Shown: one piece after another, positions 7,700-16,488 of the stretch | Position numbering within the stretch: position 1 is the first letter of the stretch | Layout of the letters: the number at the start of each line of letters is the position of its first letter | Assembly: GCF_041435215.1 (NCBI RefSeq) | Contig: NZ_CP108394.1 | Span: forward strand, 4,588,001-4,652,000 | Source: Streptomyces sp. NBC_01314 | GTDB taxonomy: Bacteria > Actinomycetota > Actinomycetes > Streptomycetales > Streptomycetaceae | Direction of reading: 5' to 3' | Length of the DNA stretch: 64,000 nucleotides | Made by a program: the position numbers and the translations under genes | Notes under the pieces: generated by a model | What the model saw: only the letters and a program-made list of their open reading frames with translations | What the model was told of the DNA's origin: nothing | Databases searched by the model: none

Positions 7700-8887
7700 A
7701 TGGCGGACTGCACGACATTGGTGATCGACTGCCTCGGGGCGGGCCTGGAGTGGGCCCTGAACTCCGGCGGCGAGGCCCTCGCCGCCGGAGGCGTCGTGGC
7801 CTTCGCCAAGGCCATCGGCGAGGCCACGGAATCGGTTCTCGCATCGCTCAACAGTGTCTGGCTCAACGTCGACGCGGGTGCCGACGCCGGATCCGCCATG
7901 ACCAACATCATGGAGGCGAACAACTGGCTGGTCGGCTATGTGGCCGTGGCTTCTTTGCTGGTGGCCTGCATCCGGATGGCCCTCGACCGGCGAGGCCAGT
8001 CCATGAAGGCCGCGTTCATGGGGATGTGGAAGGTACTTCTGGTCGGCGCGGTCGCGGTCCCCGTGGTCCAAGCGCTCACAGCGGCATCGGACACCTATGC
8101 CAGAGACGTCTACAGGGCGGCCAAACTCGACGAGACCGCCAACACGATCCTGGGCGTCCTGGTGCTGGATCAACCGGGCCTCATGCTCATCTTCGGTCTG
8201 CTCGTCATGCTCTCGACCATCGTGCAGATCTGTCTCATGTACATCCGCATCGGCGTCATGATCATGCTGATCGGCACCCTTCCGCTCGCAGCCGTGTCCT
8301 CGATGACCGGGTGGGGGGAGGGCTGGTGGAAAAAGCACGTCGGCTGGCTGGCAGCCTGGTTGCTCTATAAGCCGGCGGCCGCGCTGATCATCTATTCCGC
8401 CACCTCGATGACGCAGAACACCGACGACCTCGGCCAGGTCATCGCCGGCATGGCCATGCTGGCCATGGCCGTCTTCGCCCTGCCCGCCCTGCTCAAACTG
8501 ATCGTCCCAGCCACCGCGGCACTCGGCGGCACGTCAGGCGGCACGGTCGCCCTCAACGTCGCCAACAACGTGGCCAGCGGCGCGGTCAGCATCGCGGGGG
8601 GCGGCGGGGGCGGCGGGGGCGGGGGCGGCAAAAGCGCCTCGTCCGGTCCGCAGGGCTCCCCGTCCGCAGGCGCCGGCAGCCCGGCCGGCGGTGCGGGGGC
8701 CGCCGGAGGGTCGGGAGCCCGAAGCGCCGGAGCCGCAGGCGGAACAGCCGCTGCGGGGGCCGCCACGGGTGGCGCCGCCGTGGGTCTGCAAGTCGCCGCG
8801 GTCGCCGCACAGACCCAACTCGCCGCAGCCACCGAGGTCATGAACTCCCTCGACGACAACGACGGGATGAAGGGCCACAACCAGTAA
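7700..8887 (+). CDS. Polytopic membrane protein, VirB6/TrbL-like
   Basis: A 395-aa protein from ATG 7700. At least five hydrophobic helices occur between residues 72 and 280 (for example WLVGYVAVASLLVACI, LMLIFGLLVMLSTIVQICL, IGVMIMLIGTLPLAAV), with a conserved-looking Trp-rich turn GWGEGWWKKHVGW. After residue 295 comes a run of about a dozen glycines and a long Gly/Ala/Ser-rich tail, probably disordered. VirB6/TrbL proteins have this arrangement and form the inner-membrane channel. The gene lies in the expected place before the ATPases. The glycine run is encoded by a slippage-prone GGC/GGG tract. Confidence 0.75.
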   Translation: MADCTTLVIDCLGAGLEWALNSGGEALAAGGVVAFAKAIGEATESVLASLNSVWLNVDAGADAGSAMTNIMEANNWLVGYVAVASLLVACIRMALDRRGQSMKAAFMGMWKVLLVGAVAVPVVQALTAASDTYARDVYRAAKLDETANTILGVLVLDQPGLMLIFGLLVMLSTIVQICLMYIRIGVMIMLIGTLPLAAVSSMTGWGEGWWKKHVGWLAAWLLYKPAAALIIYSATSMTQNTDDLGQVIAGMAMLAMAVFALPALLKLIVPATAALGGTSGGTVALNVANNVASGAVSIAGGGGGGGGGGGKSASSGPQGSPSAGAGSPAGGAGAAGGSGARSAGAAGGTAAAGAATGGAAVGLQVAAVAAQTQLAAATEVMNSLDDNDGMKGHNQ

Positions 8888-8909
8888 CCCGTCGAACCCC
8901 CGACACCGG

Positions 8910-8937
8910 GCCGGGCCGGGGGACCCCCCGGCCCGGC
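8910..8937 (+). terminator. GC-rich hairpin between the VirB6-like and SCO6880-like genes
   Basis: A perfect 13-bp stem, GCCGGGCCGGGGG against CCCCCGGCCCGGC, with a minimal loop, begins 22 bp after the stop at 8887. There is no T-run. It probably attenuates or stabilises within the operon, reducing readthrough to the ATPase genes. Confidence 0.6.
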
Positions 8938-8990
8938 TGTCCCTCACCTGCCAGGCCATGAGCCCGTGCAAGCGGAAGAAGGAAGAACCC

Positions 8991-10484
8991 ATGTCCAGCG
9001 ACGCCATGACGCGTCCCACGTACGGGAACTGGCGGCGCCCTCGCCGCCCCGGACTCGGTCCACTGGGCCTCCTCGGTACCGTCGTCGCCTTCGGCGGACT
9101 CCTGGTGGCGCTGCTGGCCTCGTTGGTCTCCCTCATGGCAGCCGTCGTCGTGCTCGTGCCGGTGGGGCTCTTCCTCGCTCCTCTCGCTCTGCGCACACTG
9201 GACGGCCGCAACGTCTACCAGCTCCTCGCCGTGCGCATCGGCTGGATGAGGCGGAAGGCGAGCGGCTCGACCACGTACGTCTCCGGACCGCTCTCCCACC
9301 GCCCCGGAGGCCGCTTCCAGCCGCCCGGCCTGCTCGCCCGTACCAAGATGTACGAAGGCCGGGACGCCTACGACCGCCCGTTCGGCGTGATCCACCACCC
9401 GGGCCGCAACCTCTACACCGTGGTGCTCGCCTGTGAGCCCGACGGCGGCTCGCTGGTGGACCCCGAGCAGGTCGACGTCTGGGTGGCGGCCTGGGGCGAC
9501 TGGCTGGCCCGGCTGTCCCACGAGCCCGGTCTGCGCGGCGCCCAGGTCGTCGTCGAGACAGCCCCGGACACCGGCACCCGGCTCGCCGCGGAGGTCCTGC
9601 CCCGTATCGCGCCCGACGCCCCCGCCGCGGCCCGCGCCGTGATGGAGGAGGTCGTCGAGCGCTACCCGTCCGCCTCCTCCGAGATGCACACGTACATCGC
9701 GCTGACCTACGGTCCTACCGGTGGCCCCAAGCGGGACGTCGACGACGTGGTCACCGACCTGTCCATGCGGCTTCCCGGTCTGCTGTCCGGGCTGATCGCC
9801 GCGGGCGGCGGGTCCGCGTACCCGCTGTCGGCCGAACGGCTCGCCGAGATCGTGCGCGTGGCCTTCGACCCGGCCATCGCCCCGGACGTGCTCAGCGCCC
9901 GCGCCGAGAACGCGACGACCGGTATCGAGTGGGCCGACGCCGGCCCCGCGGCAGCGGTCGAGAGCGTCAACGCCTACCGGCACGACTCGGGTGTCTCGCG
10001 CACCTGGATGCTGACGCTGGCTCCGCGCGGTACCGTCCGTTCCGGCGTGCTGCGGGGCCTGTTGGAACCTGCCCCCGGCACCCGCCGCAAGCGGGTCTCG
10101 CTGATCTACCGGCCGATCGACCCGGCGACCTCCGCCCGGATCGTGGAGTCCGACCGTCGCTCCGCCCACTTCATGGCGAGCTCACGGGGCGGGCTGGTGG
10201 AGGCACGCGCCACGTCCGAGGTACGGGCGGCGGAGCAGACGGCGGCCGAGGAGGCCTCCGGTGCGGGTCTCGTGGAGTTCTCCATGATGGTGACGGTCAC
10301 CGTCGACAGCGAGCAGGAGCTGCCCGACGCGTCGATCACCGTCCGCAATCTCCAGGCGTCCTCGCGCATCCTGATGCGCCCGGCCGACCGCATGCAGGCG
10401 TCGGCGTTCACCTGCACGCTTCCCGTCGGTCTGCTCCCGTGGGAGCACACCCTCGTTCCGTACCAGATCAGGGAGGCACTGTGA
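8991..10484 (+). CDS. SCO6880-type T4SS component (PrgI-like membrane head plus soluble body)
   Basis: A 497-aa protein. ATG 8991 follows AGAAGGAAGAACCC; an ATG 33 bases upstream has a poorer site. Residues 1-20 are basic with YGNWRRPRRPGL, residues 22-65 form two close hydrophobic helices, and a large cytoplasmic body follows. The body resembles the N-terminal half of VirB4 proteins (residues 120-440) but has no Walker motif. The type is known in Streptomyces as the SCO6880 family (from memory). Its stop overlaps the GTG of the VirB4-like ATPase by 4 bp. The pair probably works as a split VirB4, with membrane/binding part and motor part on separate chains. Confidence 0.8.
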   Translation: MSSDAMTRPTYGNWRRPRRPGLGPLGLLGTVVAFGGLLVALLASLVSLMAAVVVLVPVGLFLAPLALRTLDGRNVYQLLAVRIGWMRRKASGSTTYVSGPLSHRPGGRFQPPGLLARTKMYEGRDAYDRPFGVIHHPGRNLYTVVLACEPDGGSLVDPEQVDVWVAAWGDWLARLSHEPGLRGAQVVVETAPDTGTRLAAEVLPRIAPDAPAAARAVMEEVVERYPSASSEMHTYIALTYGPTGGPKRDVDDVVTDLSMRLPGLLSGLIAAGGGSAYPLSAERLAEIVRVAFDPAIAPDVLSARAENATTGIEWADAGPAAAVESVNAYRHDSGVSRTWMLTLAPRGTVRSGVLRGLLEPAPGTRRKRVSLIYRPIDPATSARIVESDRRSAHFMASSRGGLVEARATSEVRAAEQTAAEEASGAGLVEFSMMVTVTVDSEQELPDASITVRNLQASSRILMRPADRMQASAFTCTLPVGLLPWEHTLVPYQIREAL

Positions 10485-11983
10485 GCAAGAGCAGTCCGCA
10501 GCGGCCGCCCCGCCCCGCCACAGCCCCATCGCGCGGCTGGTTCGGGCCGGGCGGCGGCCAGGTCGGCCACGTCGACCCGCCGTCGATGTGGCGGTCCACC
10601 ACCGTGCAGGCATGCGGGCTGTGGCCGTTCGCGGCCGGATCGGGCGCGCCGATGACGGGCGTACCGCTCGGGCAGCACCTGCACACCGGAGCGACCGTGT
10701 GCGGCGACCCCATCTCCTGGTTCACCCGCGCCCGTTACATCTCCAACCCCTCCCTCTTCATGCTCGGCATGCCGGGCCTCGGCAAGTCCACGCTGGTGAA
10801 CCGGATGCTGATCGGCATGTGCGCGACCGGTATCACTCCGCTGGTGCTGGGCGACCTGAAGCCGGACTACGCGGACACCGTCCGGGCGCTCGGCGGCCAG
10901 GTGATCTCCATCGGCCGTGGTGTCGGCGGCATCAACGTCCTCGACCCCGGTGCCATGGGCCAGGCGGCGGCTCGGATCGGCGGCGAGCGGGGGCGGGTGC
11001 TCGCCGCCGAGGCGCACGGCCGTGTCCTCAACATGGTCGCCGCGCTCATCACGATCGTGCGCGGCCGGCCGATGGACGACCACGAGCAGTCGGTGCTGTC
11101 GGCCTGTCTGCACCACCTGACGGAGCGGACCCAGCCAGGACGGCCCCCGCTCCTGCCCGACCTGTTGCGCGTGCTGGACGAGGGTCCCGACCGGGTCCGC
11201 GCGGTGACCCTGGACCGCGGCAACGAGGCCCGCTACCAGGAGGCCGTCGACCCGCTGCACCGCTCGCTCCTCGGCGTTCTGGACGGCCCGCTGGGCGACA
11301 CGTTCGCCACCGAGACCTCGACCCGTATCGACCCCGCGTCGCCGGCCGTCTGCGTCGACATCTCCCGTATCGGCGAGGCGGACACACAGCTCACGGCCGC
11401 GGCGATGCTCGCGGCGTGGTCGGACGGCCTCGGCACGGTGGCGGCGGCCCACGCCCTCGCGGATGCCGGGCTCGCCCCCCAGCGCTGGTTCTTCACCGTC
11501 CTCGACGAACTGTGGCGCCCGCTCCGCGCCGCCTCCGGCATCGTCGAACGCATCGACGCCCTCACCCGCCTCAACCGCTCCCTCGGCCTGGGTGACGCGA
11601 AGATCACGCACACGCTGAAGGACGCGGAGGCCCTCGGCAGCGAGGCCGACCGGGCCAAGGCGCGCGGCTTCGTCGAGCGGGCCGGCATGGTCGTCTGCGC
11701 GGGGCTGCCGCGCACCGAGATGCGCGAACTGGGCGAGATCGTCGGCATGTCGGAGCGGGAGATCGAGCTGGTCTCGTCCTGGTCGTCGCCGCCCGGCTGG
11801 GCCAGCATCGGTGGCAACGAGGAGCCTCCGGGCCGAGGTCGCTTCCTCATCAAGGTCGGTGGCCGTCCCGGCATCCCGATCAAGGTGTCCATCACGGAGA
11901 CGGAGCGCAACCTGCACAACACCAACACCCGGTGGGCCGGGAACAAACTGAACCTCGCGAAGCCGCCGGAGGCATCGAGATGA
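10481..11983 (+). CDS. VirB4-like secretion ATPase
   Basis: A 500-aa protein from GTG 10481, overlapping the previous stop by 4 bp. The Walker A GMPGLGKST starts near residue 96; Walker B VLDEL lies near 339-343; a late Arg-rich region (RTEMRELGEIVGMSEREIE) and the tail follow the RecA-like core of HerA/FtsK-type motors. No membrane helix. VirB4 ATPases power type IV pilus assembly and transport. The upstream partner supplies the missing N-terminal half. Its last codons overlap the ATG of the VirD4-like gene, so stoichiometry is translationally linked. Confidence 0.87.
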   Translation: MSKSSPQRPPRPATAPSRGWFGPGGGQVGHVDPPSMWRSTTVQACGLWPFAAGSGAPMTGVPLGQHLHTGATVCGDPISWFTRARYISNPSLFMLGMPGLGKSTLVNRMLIGMCATGITPLVLGDLKPDYADTVRALGGQVISIGRGVGGINVLDPGAMGQAAARIGGERGRVLAAEAHGRVLNMVAALITIVRGRPMDDHEQSVLSACLHHLTERTQPGRPPLLPDLLRVLDEGPDRVRAVTLDRGNEARYQEAVDPLHRSLLGVLDGPLGDTFATETSTRIDPASPAVCVDISRIGEADTQLTAAAMLAAWSDGLGTVAAAHALADAGLAPQRWFFTVLDELWRPLRAASGIVERIDALTRLNRSLGLGDAKITHTLKDAEALGSEADRAKARGFVERAGMVVCAGLPRTEMRELGEIVGMSEREIELVSSWSSPPGWASIGGNEEPPGRGRFLIKVGGRPGIPIKVSITETERNLHNTNTRWAGNKLNLAKPPEASR

Positions 11984-13737
11984 GCACGCGCCCCACGCGC
12001 AAGGGCCAGTCCGCCGGTGACGACCTGCTGCCCTGGATCATCCCGGGCGTGGCCCTCCTCGTCGGTGGTCTCTTCACCGGCGCCTGGCTGGGCGGCACGC
12101 TCGGCGCGGCGCTGTCCACCGGCGGCTGGGACCCGCCGCCCTTCTCGCTGGACACTCTGGCGACCCTGGTCAAGGACGGTCCGCGGACACTGTGGCCGGA
12201 CGCGTCGAGCGGCGCGGTGACTGCCGGAATCGCCACCGTCTTCGGGGTGTTCGTCGCCCTGATGGTCACTCTGATCATCCTCGTGCGCGGCCGCGGGAAA
12301 CGCCCCGACGGCCTCGCCGGCCGCAAGGAACTGGCCGGCATGCTTCCCAAGGGCGCGGCCGAGCGCGCGCGTTCCCTGCGCCCGTCCCTGGGCAAGACCG
12401 CCAAGCTGGAGCCGGACGAGACCGGAAACCTCCTGGGCAACCTGGAACCCAACGGGCCCGAACTGCGCTCCAGCTACGAGGACGTGGAGCTGGACCTGAT
12501 GGCGCCGCGAGCGGGCAAGTCCACGGGTATCGCCGTGCCCCGGGTGCTGCGTGCCCGGGGCAGCGTCCTGCTGACCTCCAACAAGGCGGACGTCTACAGC
12601 GTCACCCGTGCGGAACGCGAACGCGTCGGCCAGGTCTGGGTGTTCGACCCCCAGGGCATCGCACACACCTCGCGCGGCATGTGGTGGGACATGCTCGCCG
12701 ACGCCGCCACCATCGAGGGCGCCAGGCGGCTCGCGGGCCATTTCGTCGGCGCGGTCAACGACGACGCGTCGAAGCGCGACTTCTGGATCTCCGCGGCGCA
12801 GAACACGCTCACGGCGCTCTTCCACGCCGCCAACCGCGGCGGGCGCGGCATCGACGAAGTGCTGGCATGGCTCGCCGACCCGGCCGACCGCACCCCCATC
12901 GACCTGCTGCGCGACGCGGCCATGCCGGCCCTCGCCGACCAGTTGCAGGGCACCATCCAGGGTGCCGTCGAGACCCGGGACGGCATCTACGAGACGGCCC
13001 GTCAGTGCGCGGCCTGTCTCCTCGACCCGGCGATCGCCGCCTGGGTGACGCCGGACCCGCAGCTGCCGCAGTTCCAGCCGGAACAGCACGTGCTCTCCCC
13101 CGACACCCTGTACCTGCTGTCGAAGGACGGCGGCGGCTCGGCCGCGGGTGTCATCGCGGCGGCCGCCGACTCGGTGCTGCGCGCCGGTGTGGTGGCCGCC
13201 GAGCGCATGGGTGGCCGCCTCGACCCGCCCATGACGGCGGTGCTGGACGAGGCCGCCAACGTATGCCGTATCTCCGACCTGCCCGACCTCTACTCCCACC
13301 TCGGCTCCCGCGGCATCAACATCGTGACCCTGCTGCAGAGTTACCGCCAGGGCGTACGTGTCTGGGGCGAGGCCGGGATGGACGCCCTGTGGGGCGCGGC
13401 GACCATCAAGCTGCTGGGTGCCGGTCTCGACGACGCGGACTTCGTGGAGAAGGTGTCCCGGCTGGTCGGTGAGCACGACGTGTCGACGGTCAGTTACTCC
13501 AGGAGCAGGGACGGCCGTTCCCGTTCCACCTCCTACCGCCTGGAACGCATCCTGCCCGCCGACCGCATCCGCGCCCTCCCCAAGGGCACCGCGCTGCTCC
13601 TGGCCACCGGCATCAGACCCGCCATGATCCGGCTCCGCCCCTGGTACGCCGAACCGGGCGCCGACCGCATCCAGGCCGCCGCCCAGGCCGAGGTGAAGGC
13701 CATCACCGCCCGCGCCGTGGAGAAGGCCGTCCGATGA
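11980..13737 (+). CDS. VirD4/TraG-like coupling ATPase
   Basis: A 585-aa protein from ATG 11980, overlapping the previous stop (ATGA). Two N-terminal membrane helices (about 18-42 and 74-96) precede a cytosolic hexameric motor: Walker A APRAGKST at about 174-181, Walker B AVLDEAANVC near 420-428, followed by the TraG-type LLQSYRQG near 450. This is the layout of type IV coupling proteins, which recruit substrates (DNA-protein complexes or effector proteins) to the channel. No relaxase gene is present nearby, so protein cargo is at least as likely as DNA. The stop overlaps the next gene. Confidence 0.9.
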   Translation: MSTRPTRKGQSAGDDLLPWIIPGVALLVGGLFTGAWLGGTLGAALSTGGWDPPPFSLDTLATLVKDGPRTLWPDASSGAVTAGIATVFGVFVALMVTLIILVRGRGKRPDGLAGRKELAGMLPKGAAERARSLRPSLGKTAKLEPDETGNLLGNLEPNGPELRSSYEDVELDLMAPRAGKSTGIAVPRVLRARGSVLLTSNKADVYSVTRAERERVGQVWVFDPQGIAHTSRGMWWDMLADAATIEGARRLAGHFVGAVNDDASKRDFWISAAQNTLTALFHAANRGGRGIDEVLAWLADPADRTPIDLLRDAAMPALADQLQGTIQGAVETRDGIYETARQCAACLLDPAIAAWVTPDPQLPQFQPEQHVLSPDTLYLLSKDGGGSAAGVIAAAADSVLRAGVVAAERMGGRLDPPMTAVLDEAANVCRISDLPDLYSHLGSRGINIVTLLQSYRQGVRVWGEAGMDALWGAATIKLLGAGLDDADFVEKVSRLVGEHDVSTVSYSRSRDGRSRSTSYRLERILPADRIRALPKGTALLLATGIRPAMIRLRPWYAEPGADRIQAAAQAEVKAITARAVEKAVR

Positions 13738-14120
13738 CCACTGCTCAGGATCAGGCCGGAGCGCCACCCTTCATCCTCTACCTGGACGGCGAGGACTACG
13801 CCGAGGAGATGCGCAACCTGGCCCTGTGGGTCTCGGATCTCCTCCTGCCCGTCTACGGCCGCGAGGTCACCTCGCAGCAGCCCTGGTGCCCCCGCTGGTG
13901 GGAGCACCTGGAGGCGATCGCCCGGCTGCACGCCCTCTGGCTGGCCTGGCAGGAGTGCACCGACCCGGCGGCCGGTGCCTCCGGCCCCGCCGTCTGGCAT
14001 CGCGACCACCTCGGCCCCGTACTCGCCGAACTCCGCTCCCCCGCCGGACCGTTCGCGGGCTGCAAACAGGGCAGCCATCGGGCGAAGGCGGCGCCGACGG
14101 TCGAGGCGTACGACGGCTGA
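13734..14120 (+). CDS. DUF4913-like small protein
   Basis: A 128-aa soluble protein from ATG 13734, overlapping the VirD4-like stop (ATGA). The central part, residues 15-100, has the Trp-rich pattern WCPRWWEHLEAIARLHALWLAW that I associate with the DUF4913 family of actinobacterial plasmid and mobile-element proteins. No catalytic motif is visible. Tight coupling to the coupling-protein gene suggests a substrate adaptor or accessory, which is inference. Confidence 0.75.
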   Translation: MTTAQDQAGAPPFILYLDGEDYAEEMRNLALWVSDLLLPVYGREVTSQQPWCPRWWEHLEAIARLHALWLAWQECTDPAAGASGPAVWHRDHLGPVLAELRSPAGPFAGCKQGSHRAKAAPTVEAYDG

Positions 14121-14206
14121 CGTTCCAGCACGCTCGATGTGAGACCGCCGCCGAAGCCCAGCAGCGGTGCCGACGAGGCCCCCCACGTGACGAGAAGGAA
14201 CAGAAG

Positions 14207-15583
14207 ATGTACAGGACGAAGGCAGCCGTGGCCGTCACCCTGGCAGGGGTGCTGCTCGCCGGATGCAGCGCGGACGGCGACGGCGGTTCCGACACCGGCA
14301 AGGGCGACAAGGGGTCCGGTACGACGGCCCCCTCCTTGGCCGAGCTCACCGTGCCGTCCGCGTACGACGGTGCCAAGGGCTGGGATCAGGAGATCGACTG
14401 GGTTCCGGAGAACACGGAGTCGCAGATGCCGGTGACGACGGACGGGGAGACGGTCGCGTACGTCCTCCGGTCCGGTGACGGCTACACGGTCCAGGCACGC
14501 GACAGCACCACGGGCAAGGTGCGGTGGACAAGTGCCCGGTTTCAAGTACCGGCAGAGATCACCGACGAACCGAACCTGGGATACTCCGAGGACAACCCCG
14601 AACTCCCGCAGGTGACCGTCGTGCGGCAGGGGGGCCGCACCTATCTCGCTTCCTGGGCACACGGTACCCAGGAAGGGGATGCCCTGAACGAAAGTCGGGA
14701 AGTGGTGCAGATCAACCTCTACGAGATGGACAGTTCCGGTTCATCCGTTGCTCCGCTGCGCCGTGTCTCCGTGCCAGTCGACGATGTCCGGGCATTCACG
14801 ATCAAGGTCTACGACAGTGGAGGCGGTGCCGGTCTGGTGGTGTCGTGGGAGGAGCCATCCAGGAACCTCGGCGCCACCGTCGATGCCACGACAGGCAGGC
14901 TCACGAAGTACGACAACCCGGGCAGCCTGGTCCCAGAGTGCCCCTCGGCGTGCGTATACGGCGACGTAGTGGCGGTCACTTCCAAGGGAGCAGCGGGGGC
15001 CAACAATGTGGGCGGCTTCGGCGTCAAGGGCGGGTGGGCCTCCCAGGACATCGCACCGAAGGGCGCCGACCCGGGAAGGATCTCCAACGGCGGGTACGTG
15101 AGCGGATCCTTCGTCGGTGTCGACAGCGGCAAGTTCCTCGCCACGTGGAAGGCGGCCGACGGCACGGACACCCGGTTCTGGTCCGCGCACGACCTGAACA
15201 GCGGCCGATTGCTGGCCAGTACGGCCTGCGCCGCCGGGGGCACGGAGAACGTGACCGACGCCGTCGCCTCCCTGAACGGCCGCTATCTCGGCCTCAATTC
15301 CGTCGTCTTCGACGTCAAGTCGGGCACCGGGCTCTGCCTTGAGGGAGACGACACCCGGCGGCCCATCAACATCCGTGCGCTCGGGGACGACGGCACGGCT
15401 TACGGCGAGACGGACGCCGAGAGCGGTGCGACGCCCATGGTCGAACTGAAGGTGAGCGACGGCGAGCCGAAGGTCCTGCCCGAGGGAACACAGCTCCCGG
15501 CCGCGATCTTGAAGGAGGCGGCACTGTTCACCCTTCGGGAGAACGGCGCCGGCCTGCTGATCTCGGTACGGCGGAATGCCTGA
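14207..15583 (+). CDS. Secreted lipoprotein, probable beta-propeller
   Basis: A 458-aa protein. ATG 14207 follows AGAAGGAACAGAAG. A signal peptide ends in the lipobox LLAGC (Cys21), followed by a Gly/Ser/Asp linker. From residue 45 the sequence repeats blocks of the type TTDGETVAYVL..DGYTVQARDSTTGKVRW, the strand-turn pattern of PQQ/WD-like propellers. Two Cys pairs (PECPSAC and near 345/380) may form disulfides on the cell surface. It ends the rightward operon, 86 bp after the DUF4913-like gene. A propeller lipoprotein could be a surface scaffold or receptor; the function is not known. Confidence 0.75.
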   Translation: MYRTKAAVAVTLAGVLLAGCSADGDGGSDTGKGDKGSGTTAPSLAELTVPSAYDGAKGWDQEIDWVPENTESQMPVTTDGETVAYVLRSGDGYTVQARDSTTGKVRWTSARFQVPAEITDEPNLGYSEDNPELPQVTVVRQGGRTYLASWAHGTQEGDALNESREVVQINLYEMDSSGSSVAPLRRVSVPVDDVRAFTIKVYDSGGGAGLVVSWEEPSRNLGATVDATTGRLTKYDNPGSLVPECPSACVYGDVVAVTSKGAAGANNVGGFGVKGGWASQDIAPKGADPGRISNGGYVSGSFVGVDSGKFLATWKAADGTDTRFWSAHDLNSGRLLASTACAAGGTENVTDAVASLNGRYLGLNSVVFDVKSGTGLCLEGDDTRRPINIRALGDDGTAYGETDAESGATPMVELKVSDGEPKVLPEGTQLPAAILKEAALFTLRENGAGLLISVRRNA

Positions 15584-15616
15584 CGCCGACCGAAGCCGAA
15601 GCGAAGGCCGACGTCG

Positions 15617-15910
15617 TTGGAGCGACAGCCCGAGGAGCCTCCTGCGAGGCCGGCGGCCCTCGCGTACGGCGCACGGGAACCCGGATTGAAGGGGGAGAGA
15701 CGGTGTCCGGAGTCGCTGCAGGAACCGGTGCACGCGAAGCACGCGGCCAGCATCACCGTCGCACGCGGCTTCGTGTTCCGCCCGGACGGCTCCCGGCTGA
15801 TCTGGGCGCCGAGCGAACGCGACGAGTCGGACCGTCCGGAGTGAGGCGACGACGCCACGTCGGCCGGCGTCCTGGCACTGCCGCTGGACGTCAGCTCCGC
15901 GGCGGGCTGA
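15617..15910 (+). pseudogene. Remnant of a gene broken by an in-frame stop
   Basis: The + strand between 15700 and 15910 reads as one coding frame (ITVARGFVFRPDGSRLIWAP, then SAGVLALPLDVSSAAG) interrupted by TGA at 15842-15844. The C-terminal 22 codons after that stop keep coding character and end in TGA at 15908. The part before residue 35 of the open frame looks unrelated, so only a C-terminal piece survives. The strand-like FxxRPDGSRLIW phrase suggests a beta-propeller or similar secreted protein. It overlaps the 3' end of the opposite gene by 20 bp. A sequencing error at 15842 would be the alternative. Confidence 0.45.
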
Positions 15911-16445
15911 AGCGGTCGATGTCGGCGAGAATGGACCGCTTCAGCTCCAGCGCGGCAGCGATCTCCTCGCGCGTGAACCGCTCCGGGTCCTTGGTGTACA
16001 GCTCCCGGCCGCGCCGCGATGTGAACAGGGCCTCAGGGATGCGGTCCCCGCGCTCCGGGAGGAACTTGGCGACCTCCTCGAACGCGGCAATCGCGTACTC
16101 GGTCCGTGGCCGGATCTCCCGGTGTTCGGCGGTCGGCGTGTTCAGGAGACGGAGCCCGGAATCGGTCGACGCCCGGTCGCCGACCCACATGAACTCGCCG
16201 GGGTCGATGATTCTCGACGGCTCGAAGCCACCGAACGCCGGGGGCGCGGGCGGCAGTTCCTCGGACATGCGGAACTCGAACGAACGTGTACGACCGCACT
16301 GGGGACACATGCCCTCGTACACCGCCACCATCGCTCCGTCGCGGTCCTCGAGTCGGTGTTCCCTCTCGAACTCCTCCGCGCCGCAGTCACAGGCATGGAG
16401 GTCCATGTAGAGGTGAGCTTCCTGCATCGAGCGAGCGATCAACAT
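15891..16445 (-). CDS. Cys-rich hypothetical protein, possible partner of the effector-like gene
   Basis: A 184-aa soluble protein from ATG 16445. Residues 18-60 carry CDCG (Cys19, Cys21) and CPQCG, a likely zinc ribbon. The rest is mixed alpha/beta with DPGEFMWVGDRAS and a helical end rich in Glu/Arg. It is divergent from the large effector-like gene with only 43 bp between starts, a common layout for toxin-immunity or effector-chaperone pairs. I see no enzymatic motif. Family unknown to me; an immunity or chaperone role is inference from position. No clear Shine-Dalgarno precedes the start, so ATG 16427 is possible. Confidence 0.7.
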   Translation of the reverse strand: MLIARSMQEAHLYMDLHACDCGAEEFEREHRLEDRDGAMVAVYEGMCPQCGRTRSFEFRMSEELPPAPPAFGGFEPSRIIDPGEFMWVGDRASTDSGLRLLNTPTAEHREIRPRTEYAIAAFEEVAKFLPERGDRIPEALFTSRRGRELYTKDPERFTREEIAAALELKRSILADIDRFSPPRS

Positions 16446-16488
16446 GACATGATCCTACGGATTCACATCGCCGGAGGGGGAGACGTCG

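Noticed and set aside
8596..8632. Sequence artefact in the glycine run of the VirB6-like gene
   Set aside because: The run of GGC/GGG keeps the frame and a Gly-rich tail is plausible for the family, so it is treated as real.
11233..13767. Long open frame of about 844 codons on the minus strand
   Set aside because: It lies antisense to the VirB4-like and VirD4-like genes; it has no ribosome site and its protein is Arg/Gly/Val-rich, as expected from high-GC shadow frames.
1..15583. Integrative conjugative element
   Set aside because: Channel and ATPase genes suggest conjugation, but no relaxase, integrase, att repeats or tRNA are visible; a secretion or envelope role is safer.
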